From positions 1-30,130 of the forward strand of contig JAPLMO010000334.1 of the NCBI GenBank assembly GCA_026386995.1: a DNA stretch of 30,130 bases. The letters run 5' to 3'. The stretch is from Planctomycetota bacterium (GTDB lineage: Bacteria > Planctomycetota > Phycisphaerae > FEN-1346). The position numbers were made by a program, and so were the translations under genes. A model generated the notes under the pieces. It worked only from the letters and a program-made list of their open reading frames with translations, made no database searches and was not told the origin of the DNA. Of the stretch, positions 1 through 7,770 are shown piece by piece. Position 1 is the stretch's first letter; every line of letters starts with the position of its first letter.

Positions 1-3000
1 GCCTTCCGGCGTCGTAGTGTTGCGCCCATCGTCGTCGCGGTAGGGATAAGGGCGGTACGTCGACAGGGTCCATTCGGCCACGTTCACGTGCATGTCGTGC
101 AGGCCCCAGGCGTTCGCGGGCCCTGGTCCAATGTCGTGGCTGTACCAGGTCCAGGTAGGCGGCTTGGCCCACGTGTGCTGGTCCTGGGGGGTATAGACCC
201 TGGGCTTGGGCAGTTCGCAGGCGAAGGGGCCGGCGGCGCCGGCGCGGCAGGCGTATTCCCACTGGGCTTCGGTCGGCAGCGTGAAATGCCGGCCCGTCTT
301 CTGCGACAGCCACCGGCAGAACTCCACGGCCTGCTGCCACGAGACCCGGACGGCCGGCTGCAGCGGCCCGTTCATCGGGGCGCCGCGCCGCTCGATGCTG
401 TAGTGGAGGAAGCCCAGCCGCTCCAGGCCGCTGTCATGCGCGGGGTCGAACCGCTGGAACTGGCCGTTGGTGATCTCGAAGCGGCCCATCCAGAACGGCT
501 TGTCGACGCGGATGCGGGTCTGCGGCCGCTCGTCCAGGGCGCCGTCGGCCGCACCCATGATGAACTCGCCGGCAGGGACGAGCACCATCTCGAGCATCAC
601 GCTTCCGCCGAGGTCGATCTTCTGTTCGGGCTTGTTCGGCGCCGTCGTGGCCGCCGGGCGGACGATGTCCGCCTGGAGTTTCTGGGCCTGCTCGAGCGTG
701 AGCGGCCAGTTCGGCATCGTCAGGGGCGCCGGAGCAGCGGCCACGGGCTGGGGCTTGACGGGCACGACGGGCCTGGTTTCCATCGGCGGGTAGGCCTCGG
801 GGTCGAGGTCCAGGCCCGCGTACTGCTTGGCCAGTTGCATCCGGCGCTCGTGGCCTTTGCCGGCGATCTGGCGATACTCGCTCCACGTGCCGTGGTCCGG
901 CACGTTCAGGTCGATCCAGGTGTAGAGGCGGTCCCATCCTTCGGCGTCGAGTTGCACGCCGTAGTGTCCCTTCTTAAGCATCTGCACAAGTTCGCTCGTG
1001 CTGGCGTGCCACTCCATCGGCTTCGGCAGATGGTAGTCGCTTTCGGGGCCCGGCCGCCGCACGAACGGATGCAGCGACACGTAGGAGCCCGTAAATCCGT
1101 TGCCGTCGCCGGCGACTTCGCGCGCACGGGCGGGCTGGTCGCGGCTGAAGTTCGGGACGGCCTTGCCGTCCGGCCGCGGCTTGCCGTCGTGACACGACAC
1201 GCAGAACTTGTCAAGCACCGGCTGCACCTCTCGCTTGAAACCGAACGGCCGCGCGGGGCCGCGCCACGGCGTAATCGGCACCGGGCCGGCCTTCGTGGCC
1301 AGCGTCAGGCGCGCGGGCGGCGGGCCGCTGCTCTGCGGCTCGTGGCATCCGATGCACGACGCCACTTCGCCCGGCATCGCCGTGTACCAACTCCGCATGA
1401 CCTGGACGGCACGGCCTTCGGAATCGAGCGGCTGAACAACCAGCGGCACGTTCGCCGGGGCCTTGAACATCGCCGAGCCGTCCTCGTACACCGGAACGGT
1501 CCCGAGGATGCGCCTGGCGTCCCACGGGCCGTCGATGGCGATGTGGCTGTGGCCGCCCATCCCGCGGTACCCGTTGTGGTTCGTGAAGACTCGCAGGTTC
1601 TTCACCGTGCCGCGCGGCACGCCCTCCAGGCCCTTCCCCTGGTAGACATCTACGAGGTACACCGTGGCGGTCTTCTCCTGCAGTTTGACCTTGTCGGGGA
1701 TTACCGGCGGCATGGGCATCCGCCTGACCGGAACCGGCTCGAACATCGCGTAGCCGGACTCCTCGTGCAGAAGAACTCTGTTGTCGAAGATGTCGACCAG
1801 GTAGACGCCCCAGTTTGCGTTGGGGCCCGGCTGCATGGCAACGAGGAAGTACTTCTCATTGAGCGGCCACGGGTGCAGGAACTTCGGCCACGACCCATCG
1901 ACCAACGCGTCCTCGATCCTCGCCGGGACAGGCTTGCCGTAGCCGGGGATCCGTTGGACGACGCCTGACGTCTCGTGTCGCCCCTCGGACGGGTCGAAGA
2001 GGATGAGTTCGCCCATGCGTGGCACGCCGTGATGGCCGGAGATGACGGCGACGATCTTCGTCGGGCTGCCCGGGATGGGGCGGGCGTAGAAGATCGAGTT
2101 CGGCCAGTACGAGTTCGAGCCGTAGTGTTCGAACTGCGCGGTGCCATCGGGGTTCATCTCAAAGAGGATACGCGTGAAGTAGTGGGGCGTGTCGCTATAC
2201 TCCCAGCGCGTGTAGAGGACGCGACCGCTGGGCAGCACCGTCGGGCACCATGAGTGGTCCTGGTCGAACGTGAGTTGGCGGATCGTCTTGCCGTCCTTGC
2301 CCAGCAGGTACAGCGCCCCGACGTGGTCGCCGCCGCCGACGCACGGCACGCCCAGGTAACAGGCGGTGGAGCAGAAGATGATGCGACCGTCGGGCAGATA
2401 GCAGGCGTCGTAGTTGTCCACGTCAGGGTGCTCGCCGGGGGTCACCTGCCTGAGGCCCGTGCCGTCGATCTTGATCTCCCACACCTGGAACCTGCCGTTC
2501 GTGCCGGGCTTGGAGAAGATGAGGCGGTCGGCGTTCCAATGGAGTTCCATGTCGCCGACAAACTCTTCGCCCTGCGGGCGGTAGAACGTCTTCAGGGGCG
2601 CCTGCGGATTCTTCATCGACAGGACGGCGATTTCGTTATTGTAGCCGTGCGGCCCGATGGTGGAGTTGCCCTGCCAGTTCTGCGGCAGGCCGAGATTCCT
2701 CGTAGCGCGTTTCACCAGGAGCACCTGCTCGAAGTCGATCGCGGGGTTTGCCAGGAGCGCGTCTTTCGCCAGCGCCGCGAGGCCCTTTTCGATCTTCTCC
2801 TTGGATGTCGCAGCGCCGCCGGCCTCGCTTGCCTTCTCCAGCGCAGCCAGGCGCGCAAGGTACTCCTTCCCTTTCGGATACTTCGGACCGTAAGTCTCGA
2901 CGAGGTCGGTGATAGCGCGGCGGAGGGACTCGTACGTAATGCCCGCCTCGGAGGGCGCCGGGGCCGCGTCGGCCTGGAGAATAGGCATGGCCACTACGGC

Positions 3001-3033
3001 AAGCCACACGATGACTGCCAATCGATAACGCAT
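1..3033 (-). CDS. HzsA-like dihaem cytochrome c with C-terminal FGE-sulfatase domain (3' partial)
   Basis: The minus-strand frame stays open for 1011 codons and leaves the window at base 1, so the C-terminus is missing. The ATG at 3033 follows an AGGAGAG ribosome site and begins a secretion signal (MRYRLAVIVWLAVVAMPILQ). Residues about 120-500 resemble the beta-propeller/HZS-alpha region, with repeats such as DGRIIFCS and SGRVLYTRWE. Two c-type haem motifs follow, CIGCH at 560-564 and CVSCH at 611-615. From about residue 800 a formylglycine-generating-enzyme-like (SUMF1) domain starts (MVLVPAGEFIMG, later LPTEAQWEYACRAG and NVAEW). Known: hydrazine synthase alpha has a propeller and two c-haems, and related proteins of unknown function are common in Planctomycetota. 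Inference: a periplasmic redox or binding protein; nothing here shows hydrazine chemistry. It is transcribed divergently from the glycan cluster. Confidence 0.85.
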   Translation of the reverse strand, partial: MRYRLAVIVWLAVVAMPILQADAAPAPSEAGITYESLRRAITDLVETYGPKYPKGKEYLARLAALEKASEAGGAATSKEKIEKGLAALAKDALLANPAIDFEQVLLVKRATRNLGLPQNWQGNSTIGPHGYNNEIAVLSMKNPQAPLKTFYRPQGEEFVGDMELHWNADRLIFSKPGTNGRFQVWEIKIDGTGLRQVTPGEHPDVDNYDACYLPDGRIIFCSTACYLGVPCVGGGDHVGALYLLGKDGKTIRQLTFDQDHSWCPTVLPSGRVLYTRWEYSDTPHYFTRILFEMNPDGTAQFEHYGSNSYWPNSIFYARPIPGSPTKIVAVISGHHGVPRMGELILFDPSEGRHETSGVVQRIPGYGKPVPARIEDALVDGSWPKFLHPWPLNEKYFLVAMQPGPNANWGVYLVDIFDNRVLLHEESGYAMFEPVPVRRMPMPPVIPDKVKLQEKTATVYLVDVYQGKGLEGVPRGTVKNLRVFTNHNGYRGMGGHSHIAIDGPWDARRILGTVPVYEDGSAMFKAPANVPLVVQPLDSEGRAVQVMRSWYTAMPGEVASCIGCHEPQSSGPPPARLTLATKAGPVPITPWRGPARPFGFKREVQPVLDKFCVSCHDGKPRPDGKAVPNFSRDQPARAREVAGDGNGFTGSYVSLHPFVRRPGPESDYHLPKPMEWHASTSELVQMLKKGHYGVQLDAEGWDRLYTWIDLNVPDHGTWSEYRQIAGKGHERRMQLAKQYAGLDLDPEAYPPMETRPVVPVKPQPVAAAPAPLTMPNWPLTLEQAQKLQADIVRPAATTAPNKPEQKIDLGGSVMLEMVLVPAGEFIMGAADGALDERPQTRIRVDKPFWMGRFEITNGQFQRFDPAHDSGLERLGFLHYSIERRGAPMNGPLQPAVRVSWQQAVEFCRWLSQKTGRHFTLPTEAQWEYACRAGAAGPFACELPKPRVYTPQDQHTWAKPPTWTWYSHDIGPGPANAWGLHDMHVNVAEWTLSTYRPYPYRDDDGRNTTTPEG

Positions 3034-3362
3034 TCCCCTCTCCTTCACAGGTGTTCTACGCCTCGGCCTGTCTTGCGGCCCCCCGCCCCGGCAAGGCACA
3101 GGCATCCCCTATAACATATACGGCCTAAGTCTACGTCCTTCTGTAGTCGTTTGCCACAGCAAATCCGGGCCGAGCCGTGTGCGTCGGTTACGAGGCCGGC
3201 ACGGTCACGCAACAGCGCGCGGCTGCGCTACCCCGTTAAAACACGCTATACCCCCAAAAGTAACGCAGTATCTGTCTGGCTGTCGGCTTTTGGCTTGGCC
3301 AAATCCGAGCCGGCGGCTAAGATATGGCCCGTTCGGGGGAAACGCACGGTGTTTGAGCGGGG
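3034..3362. other. Divergent intergenic region
   Basis: This 329-base gap separates the divergent HzsA-like gene from the methyltransferase operon. I see a plausible promoter for the operon at 3295-3323. On the other strand an AT-rich patch near 3111-3122 could hold the -10 element of the HzsA-like gene, but no convincing -35 accompanies it. Short open frames here have no supporting ribosome site or recognisable motif. Confidence 0.5.
3295..3323 (+). promoter_or_regulatory. Predicted sigma70-type promoter of the glycan operon
   Basis: TTGGCC (3295-3300) and TAAGAT (3318-3323) are separated by exactly 17 bases, each matching the consensus at 4 of 6 positions. Transcription would start around 3330, leaving a leader of about 33 bases before the ATG at 3363. 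This is a prediction by eye only. Confidence 0.4.
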
Positions 3363-4052
3363 ATGCTGCGATTGGACGGTCTGACACGGGCTCTGGTTGA
3401 GGGGGTGATCGAGGTCCTGCCGCCGCGCGGACCGGTCCTGGAGATCGGCTCGCGCCTCGTGCAGGGTCTGAAGATGGCCAACCTGCGGCCGCTCTTTCCC
3501 GGTCTGGAGTACGTCGGGTGCGACATGGAGGCCGGCCCCGGCGTCGACCGCATCGAGCGCCTGGAGGCCCTCTCCTTCCCCGACAACTGGGCGGGCACGG
3601 CGTTGTGCCTGAACGTCATCGAGCACGCCTGGGAAGTCCGCAAGGGAATCGACGAAATCCGCCGCGTCACCGCTCCGGGCGGGATGGCGCTGGTCTCCAG
3701 CGCGTTCAGTATCGACATCCACGCCTTTCCCAACGATTACTGGCGTTTCACGCCGCAGGCCCTCCTGCGGTTGCTGGACGGATTCGAGAGCGTTCTGTAC
3801 GGCTGGCAGGGACACGAGAAGTCGCCGCGGCTGGTGTTTGCACTCGGACTGAAGGACGGCCGCGGCGACCTCGACTCCCTGGCCCAGAACTGGCGCCGCC
3901 AGATCCTCGCGCACTGGCACGAGCAGCCGACGCTTTGGTCCCGCATCGGCGCCGGCATAGGCGGAACGCTCTTCGGCAAACGATACTTCCGCAACATTCG
4001 CCACTGGTGGGACCTGACGGTGCGCGTGGGCCGCAAGGGAGACCGCCGTTGA
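3363..4052 (+). CDS. Class I SAM-dependent methyltransferase
   Basis: A 229-residue protein with a Rossmann methyltransferase layout. Motif I is VLEIGS at 25-30, an acidic residue follows in VGCDME near 55 for the SAM ribose, and the post-motif LCLNVIEHAWEVRKGIDEIRRV leads to APGG. The usual GxGxG is degenerate (EIGSRLVQG), as in the type 11 methyltransferases of surface-polysaccharide clusters. A purine-rich GAGCGGGG lies directly before the ATG. It is the first gene of the operon, and its stop overlaps the TTG start of the glycosyltransferase by 4 bases, suggesting translational coupling. Inference: it methylates a sugar or lipid intermediate; the substrate cannot be read from sequence. Confidence 0.85.
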   Translation: MLRLDGLTRALVEGVIEVLPPRGPVLEIGSRLVQGLKMANLRPLFPGLEYVGCDMEAGPGVDRIERLEALSFPDNWAGTALCLNVIEHAWEVRKGIDEIRRVTAPGGMALVSSAFSIDIHAFPNDYWRFTPQALLRLLDGFESVLYGWQGHEKSPRLVFALGLKDGRGDLDSLAQNWRRQILAHWHEQPTLWSRIGAGIGGTLFGKRYFRNIRHWWDLTVRVGRKGDRR

Positions 4053-4954
4053 GCGGGGCGGACCTTTCCGTCATCATCGTCTCGATGAACTGCCGGGGCG
4101 AACTGGCCGAGTGCCTCGCATCGGTCGAGCGCGCCCGCGGCACGCTGGCGCTGGAGACCTTCGTGGTCGACAACGCCAGCCGAGACGGGTCCGCACAGAT
4201 GGTCGCCGAGAAATTCCCCCAAGTGCACCTGGTAACCAACAAGCACAACCGCGGATTTGCGGCCGCCAACAACCAGGCCATTGCGCTCGCCGGCGGGCGG
4301 AACGTGCTGTTCCTGAACCCCGACACGGTCGTCAAGCCGGGGGCACTGGAAACGCTCGTGCAGACGCTCGACGGCGACAAAACGATCGGCGTCTGCGCCC
4401 CGCAACTCTTGAACACCGACGGCACGGTCCAGGAATCGTCGCGGCGCGAGCCGACGCCGGCAGCCCTGCTGCACCAGTACACGCCGCTTCGGCTGCTGCG
4501 GATTTTCAAGGGCGCGTACCGGCAATACAAGATGGATGACTTTGATTTTCGGGCGCCGGCCGACGTCCAGATCGTCATGGGCGCCGCCTTCTGCGTCCCA
4601 TCGCGGGTGCTGGCGGAGGTGGGCGTGCTGGACGAGCGGTTCTTCGTCTATTTTGAGGAGATGGACTTTTGCCGCCGCGTCCGCAAGGCCGGTTACCGCG
4701 TGCGCTTTGAGCCGCGCGGACAGATCACGCACATCGGCGGCGTGTCGGCGGCCACGGCAACGAGCAACCTCTTCTTCTGCCGCAGCCTCGGCATGATCCT
4801 CCGCGAGGCGATGCTGCTGGTGGGAAACGTCGCGGCCGGCGGCGCCCTGGCCCTGGTGCTCCAGACGCAGCGGGCAAAGCGGCGGCTGGCGCGCGCCAAG
4901 TCGGCCGCGCGGTTCCTTTTCCGCGATGTGTGGCTGACACTTTTTAACGCATGA
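4049..4954 (+). CDS. Glycosyltransferase family 2 (rhamnosyltransferase-like)
   Basis: A 301-residue GT-A fold enzyme. The N-terminal strand is LSVIIVSMN, followed by VVDNASRDGS (nucleotide binding), NRGFAAANNQAI and the metal-binding region FLNPDTVV. An acceptor/catalytic region contains ERFFVYFEEMDFCRRVRKAG and ends in ITHIGGVSA. This pattern is typical of enzymes that add rhamnose or similar sugars to polysaccharide or lipid-linked glycans. I chose the TTG at 4049: AGGGAG at 4036-4041 sits 7 bases upstream, the TTGA overlaps the previous stop, and the protein then begins just before the first beta strand. The open frame extends further upstream but only as a shadow of the methyltransferase. 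The C-terminus has a hydrophobic stretch and a basic tail, suggesting membrane association. Confidence 0.9.
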   Translation: MSGADLSVIIVSMNCRGELAECLASVERARGTLALETFVVDNASRDGSAQMVAEKFPQVHLVTNKHNRGFAAANNQAIALAGGRNVLFLNPDTVVKPGALETLVQTLDGDKTIGVCAPQLLNTDGTVQESSRREPTPAALLHQYTPLRLLRIFKGAYRQYKMDDFDFRAPADVQIVMGAAFCVPSRVLAEVGVLDERFFVYFEEMDFCRRVRKAGYRVRFEPRGQITHIGGVSAATATSNLFFCRSLGMILREAMLLVGNVAAGGALALVLQTQRAKRRLARAKSAARFLFRDVWLTLFNA

Positions 4955-4996
4955 ACCCAATTAGCGGCTGTTTCAGAACCGGCTTTCAGCGTATGA

Positions 4997-5073
4997 TCGC
5001 GCGGCGGGCAGTCTTGCCCGCCGCGCACAAGACTGGTTTGTATGCGCGGTGGGCAAGACTGCCCACCGCGCGA
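4997..5073. repeat. Paired-hairpin palindromic element (REPIN-like)
   Basis: Two imperfect palindromes stand head to head. The first (about 4999-5026) has arms GCGCGGCGGGCA and TGCCCGCCGCGC. The second (about 5045-5072) has arms GCGCGGTGGGCA and TGCCCACCGCGC. The outer ends are complementary (TCGCGCGG against CCGCGCGA) and the linker is about 18 bases. The hairpin-linker-hairpin layout is that of a REPIN. It lies between the glycosyltransferase and the second methyltransferase. Confidence 0.75.
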
Positions 5074-5105
5074 CACTCGTTATGCGGCTGCTTGCAGGTA
5101 AGACG

Positions 5106-6128
5106 ATGGCGCTGATTCAGGAGAATCCGGACTCAACCATCGACCTCGAAGAGGTCCCGTGCGATTACTGCGGGACGACCGAGGCCGACGTCGTGTTCAC
5201 CCACCGCGACTGCCTCGGCGCGCTGCCGGGAGAGTTCGCGGTCGTGGCGTGCCGCCGATGCGGCCTGCGGCGGACCAATCCGCGGCCGACGCTTGCGACG
5301 CTGGGCAACGCCTATCCGAGCGGCTATGCGTGTCACCAGGGTGGAAGCGTGCGGCCGCCGTCGGGCCTCCTGCTGTGGGCCCTCGTAAACTTCCGCAACT
5401 ATCCTCTCGGCCGCAAGGCCCCTGCCCTGTTGCGCTGGCTGGGATGGCCGGCGGCGGCCCTGCGGCTGAGGAACCGGAAGTTCGTCGGCTACCTGGCATA
5501 CGAAGGCGAGGGCCGGCTGCTGGACTTCGGCTGCGGCGGCGGGCGATACGTCGCGCAGATGCTGGCCGCCGCCTGGAAGGCCGAAGGCATCGACATGGTC
5601 TCCGCCGCGGTCGAGACCGGCCGGAAAGCGGGCCTGACGATCCACCAAGGCACGCTGCCGGGGACATCGCTCCCGAAGCAGCACTATGACCTCGTGACGA
5701 TGTGGCACGTTCTGGAGCACGTGCCGAGTCCGATGGCGACGCTGAAGGCCGTCGGCGAGGTCCTGAAGCCGGGCGGCCGCCTGGCGGTCGTCTGCCCGAT
5801 GGGCGACAGCCTGACGGCCCGCCTCTTCGGCGGCGCGTGGTACGGCACGGATGTGCCGAGGCACCTGACGCATTTCACGCACAAGACGTTGCCGCGGCAC
5901 TTGGAGGCGGCGGGGTTTACCGTTGAGCGGGCGCACGCCATCCGCCGCCCGACGTTCGTCCGCCGCAGCCTCGCGATCTTTGCCGAAGATACCGGACGAT
6001 CGTTCTGCGGGCGTCTGGCTCGCAGCCACGTGCTGGCACGGGCGCTGAGCCACGTGGCCCTGTGGCTTGGCCGGACATCGGAAGTGCTCTTCGTTGCCCG
6101 CCGAAAACAGTCGGGGACTATCGAATGA
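5106..6128 (+). CDS. Zinc-ribbon class I SAM-dependent methyltransferase
   Basis: A 340-residue protein. It opens with a four-cysteine zinc ribbon (C19-x2-C22 and C49-x2-C52) and continues into a methyltransferase domain with motif I LLDFGCGGGRYV, then WHVLEHVPSPMATLKAVGEV and LKPGGRLAVVCP. The region WYGTDVPRHLTHFTHKTL is typical of methyltransferases in O-antigen and exopolysaccharide clusters. I prefer the ATG at 5106: it has AGGTAAG upstream and leaves a normal N-terminus. The frame opens earlier at 5049, but that start lies inside the palindromic element. The 3' end overlaps the radical SAM gene by 4 bases (ATGA). Inference: sugar C- or O-methylation. Confidence 0.85.
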   Translation: MALIQENPDSTIDLEEVPCDYCGTTEADVVFTHRDCLGALPGEFAVVACRRCGLRRTNPRPTLATLGNAYPSGYACHQGGSVRPPSGLLLWALVNFRNYPLGRKAPALLRWLGWPAAALRLRNRKFVGYLAYEGEGRLLDFGCGGGRYVAQMLAAAWKAEGIDMVSAAVETGRKAGLTIHQGTLPGTSLPKQHYDLVTMWHVLEHVPSPMATLKAVGEVLKPGGRLAVVCPMGDSLTARLFGGAWYGTDVPRHLTHFTHKTLPRHLEAAGFTVERAHAIRRPTFVRRSLAIFAEDTGRSFCGRLARSHVLARALSHVALWLGRTSEVLFVARRKQSGTIE

Positions 6129-7588
6129 ACGTAGTGCTGCTGAGGCCGCCGATGGAGTTCCGCCGGGGCTGGGACGTCGCCGCCCAGGCCGAGATTCCGC
6201 TCGCCCTGATGTACCTGGCCGCGGCCGTGCGGCGCGCGGGGCACAACGTCACACTCATCGACGGCTCGGTCCTGACGGAAGCGTCACAACTGGCGTTCAA
6301 CAAGGAAGGCGTCCTGCACGTCGGCATGCCGTGGCAGGACTTTGTGCGCGCGGTGCGCGACGCCGCGCCCGACCTGGTGGGCCTCAGCAACCTGTTCTAC
6401 ACGCAGATGCCGCAGGCGCTGCGGGCGGCCCGCGATATCCGCGCGGCCCTGCCCAAGGCGACCATCGTCATAGGCGGGCCGCCGGTCACCGTCCGGCCGC
6501 AGGACTACCTGGCGGAGCCCGCCATCACTGCCGCCGCCCTCGGCGAAGGGGAAACAATCCTGCCGGCCCTGGCCGACGCCCTGGCCCGCGGCAAGCCACT
6601 CTCCTCAGTGCGAGGCATCGCCTACCGCGAAGGCGACCGCATCCAGGTGAACGAGCGGGCCGAGTACATCGACGACCTCGACACGCTGCCCGACCCGGCC
6701 TACGACCTGATCGACCTGGAGCGGTACATGCGCGTGGCCAATATGGACGGCTCGGGCCGCTGGCGATGGACGCCCCGCCGGATCCTCACGATCCTGACAA
6801 GCCGGGGATGCCCGTTCAAGTGCACCTTCTGTGCCGCCCACGTCCACATGGGACGGCGGCACCGCACGCAGAGCCCCGAACGGGTGTTGGCACACATCCG
6901 GTGGATCGCCACGGAACTCGGCGTCCGGCACATGCACTTCATCGACGACAACCTGGGCCAGAACAAGGACCGTTTCCACGCCATTCTGGACGGCCTCATT
7001 GAGATGAAGAAAGAGGGCATGCCGATCACGTGGGAGACCCCCATCGGCATGCGGACCGACAAACTCACGTTCGACATCCTCCGGAAGGCGAAGGAGGCCG
7101 GGTGCCAGGCGATCTTCCTGACCGTCGAGTCCGGCTCGCAGCGGGTCCTGAACGAGGTGATCGACAAGCACCTGCGCCTGGAGTCGGTGGTCGAGGCGGC
7201 CGAGGCGTGCAAGCGCCTGGGCCTGAAGGCCCGGTCGGGGTTCATCATGGGCCTGCCGGGCGAGACGCTCGAAGACATGCGGATGACGGTCGATTTCGCG
7301 CACGGGCTGAAGCGCCGCTTCGGCATCCGCGGCCACAACACGCTGGCCACGCCGCTGTACGGCACGCGCCTCTACGAAATCTGCGTCGAGAAAGGCTACC
7401 TCCGCCAGGAGATGACGCCCGACAACGTCGCGCGGTCGTTCGAGGAAGGCGGCATGATCGAGACGCAAGACTGGACGATCCCGCAACTTCGGGCGATGCG
7501 CGACAAGTTCAAGAGCCAGAGTTCGTGGCTCCACCGGACGGTGCGGAACCTCAAGCGCGCCGTCCGGGGGCGCAGGAAAAACGCCTGA
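6125..7588 (+). CDS. B12-binding-domain radical SAM protein
   Basis: A 487-residue enzyme. The N-terminal part (about 1-160) looks like a cobalamin-binding Rossmann domain (MNVVLLRPPMEF, LALMYLAAAVRRAGHNVTLID, VIGGPPVTVRPQDYL, ALGEGE) without an obvious DxHxxG histidine motif. The radical SAM cluster motif is C229-x3-C233-x2-C236 (CPFKCTFC), followed by FIDDNLGQ and the TVESGSQRVLNEVIDK and GFIMGLPGET signatures. Its ATG overlaps the upstream methyltransferase stop. Members of this family carry out methylations at unactivated carbons, ring changes or P-methylations. In this operon a modification of a glycan or its lipid carrier is a reasonable inference, but the substrate is unknown. Confidence 0.88.
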   Translation: MNVVLLRPPMEFRRGWDVAAQAEIPLALMYLAAAVRRAGHNVTLIDGSVLTEASQLAFNKEGVLHVGMPWQDFVRAVRDAAPDLVGLSNLFYTQMPQALRAARDIRAALPKATIVIGGPPVTVRPQDYLAEPAITAAALGEGETILPALADALARGKPLSSVRGIAYREGDRIQVNERAEYIDDLDTLPDPAYDLIDLERYMRVANMDGSGRWRWTPRRILTILTSRGCPFKCTFCAAHVHMGRRHRTQSPERVLAHIRWIATELGVRHMHFIDDNLGQNKDRFHAILDGLIEMKKEGMPITWETPIGMRTDKLTFDILRKAKEAGCQAIFLTVESGSQRVLNEVIDKHLRLESVVEAAEACKRLGLKARSGFIMGLPGETLEDMRMTVDFAHGLKRRFGIRGHNTLATPLYGTRLYEICVEKGYLRQEMTPDNVARSFEEGGMIETQDWTIPQLRAMRDKFKSQSSWLHRTVRNLKRAVRGRRKNA

Positions 7589-7617
7589 CCACCGGGAAAA
7601 CAGCAAGCGGCAAAAAG

Positions 7618-7710
7618 CAATGACTAATCAAAAGACAAACGGAGAAACGGCAACTGGCCGGCGGGAACCGGGCATTGTCTTTTTGCTTTTTGTAGTTTGA
7701 TTAGTCATTG
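7618..7710. repeat. AT-rich inverted repeat in a convergent gap
   Basis: CAATGACTAATCAAA at 7618-7632 is repeated exactly in inverse at 7696-7710. A nested pair (AAAAGACAA near 7630 and TTGTCTTTT near 7676) extends the stem with bulges. The A+T-rich tract contrasts with its GC-rich surroundings and lies between convergent genes, so it may act as a two-way terminator, though neither arm is followed by a classic U-run. Confidence 0.7.
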
Positions 7711-7734
7711 CCATTTGTCGTTTGCCTTTTGCAC

Positions 7735-7768
7735 TTTGCGCGGCAGGTCCGGAGACCCGCCGCGCAAA
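7735..7768. repeat. Dispersed hairpin, copy 1 of 3
   Basis: A near-perfect palindrome with outer arms TTTGCGCGGC and GCCGCGCAAA. Its reverse complement is almost identical to the hairpin at 22428-22462 and similar to the one at 18230-18259. It ends just before the stop codon of the LysM gene. Confidence 0.75.
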
Positions 7769-7770
7769 CG

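Noticed and set aside
88..1968. Long plus-strand open frame opposite the HzsA-like gene
   Set aside because: The minus strand encodes clear haem and FGE motifs in a frame open to the window edge; the plus frame is Arg/His/Val-rich without motifs, a GC-driven shadow.
1..3033. Genuine hydrazine synthase and anammox metabolism
   Set aside because: The FGE fusion, lack of the expected tyrosine after the first CxxCH and absence of HzsB/C neighbours argue against it.
3151..3400. Small open frames in the divergent gap
   Set aside because: No ribosome site, no motif, and they run across the predicted promoter on either strand.
5049..5105. Upstream start for the zinc-ribbon methyltransferase
   Set aside because: These codons lie mostly in the palindromic element; ATG 5106 has a ribosome site and gives a normal N-terminus.
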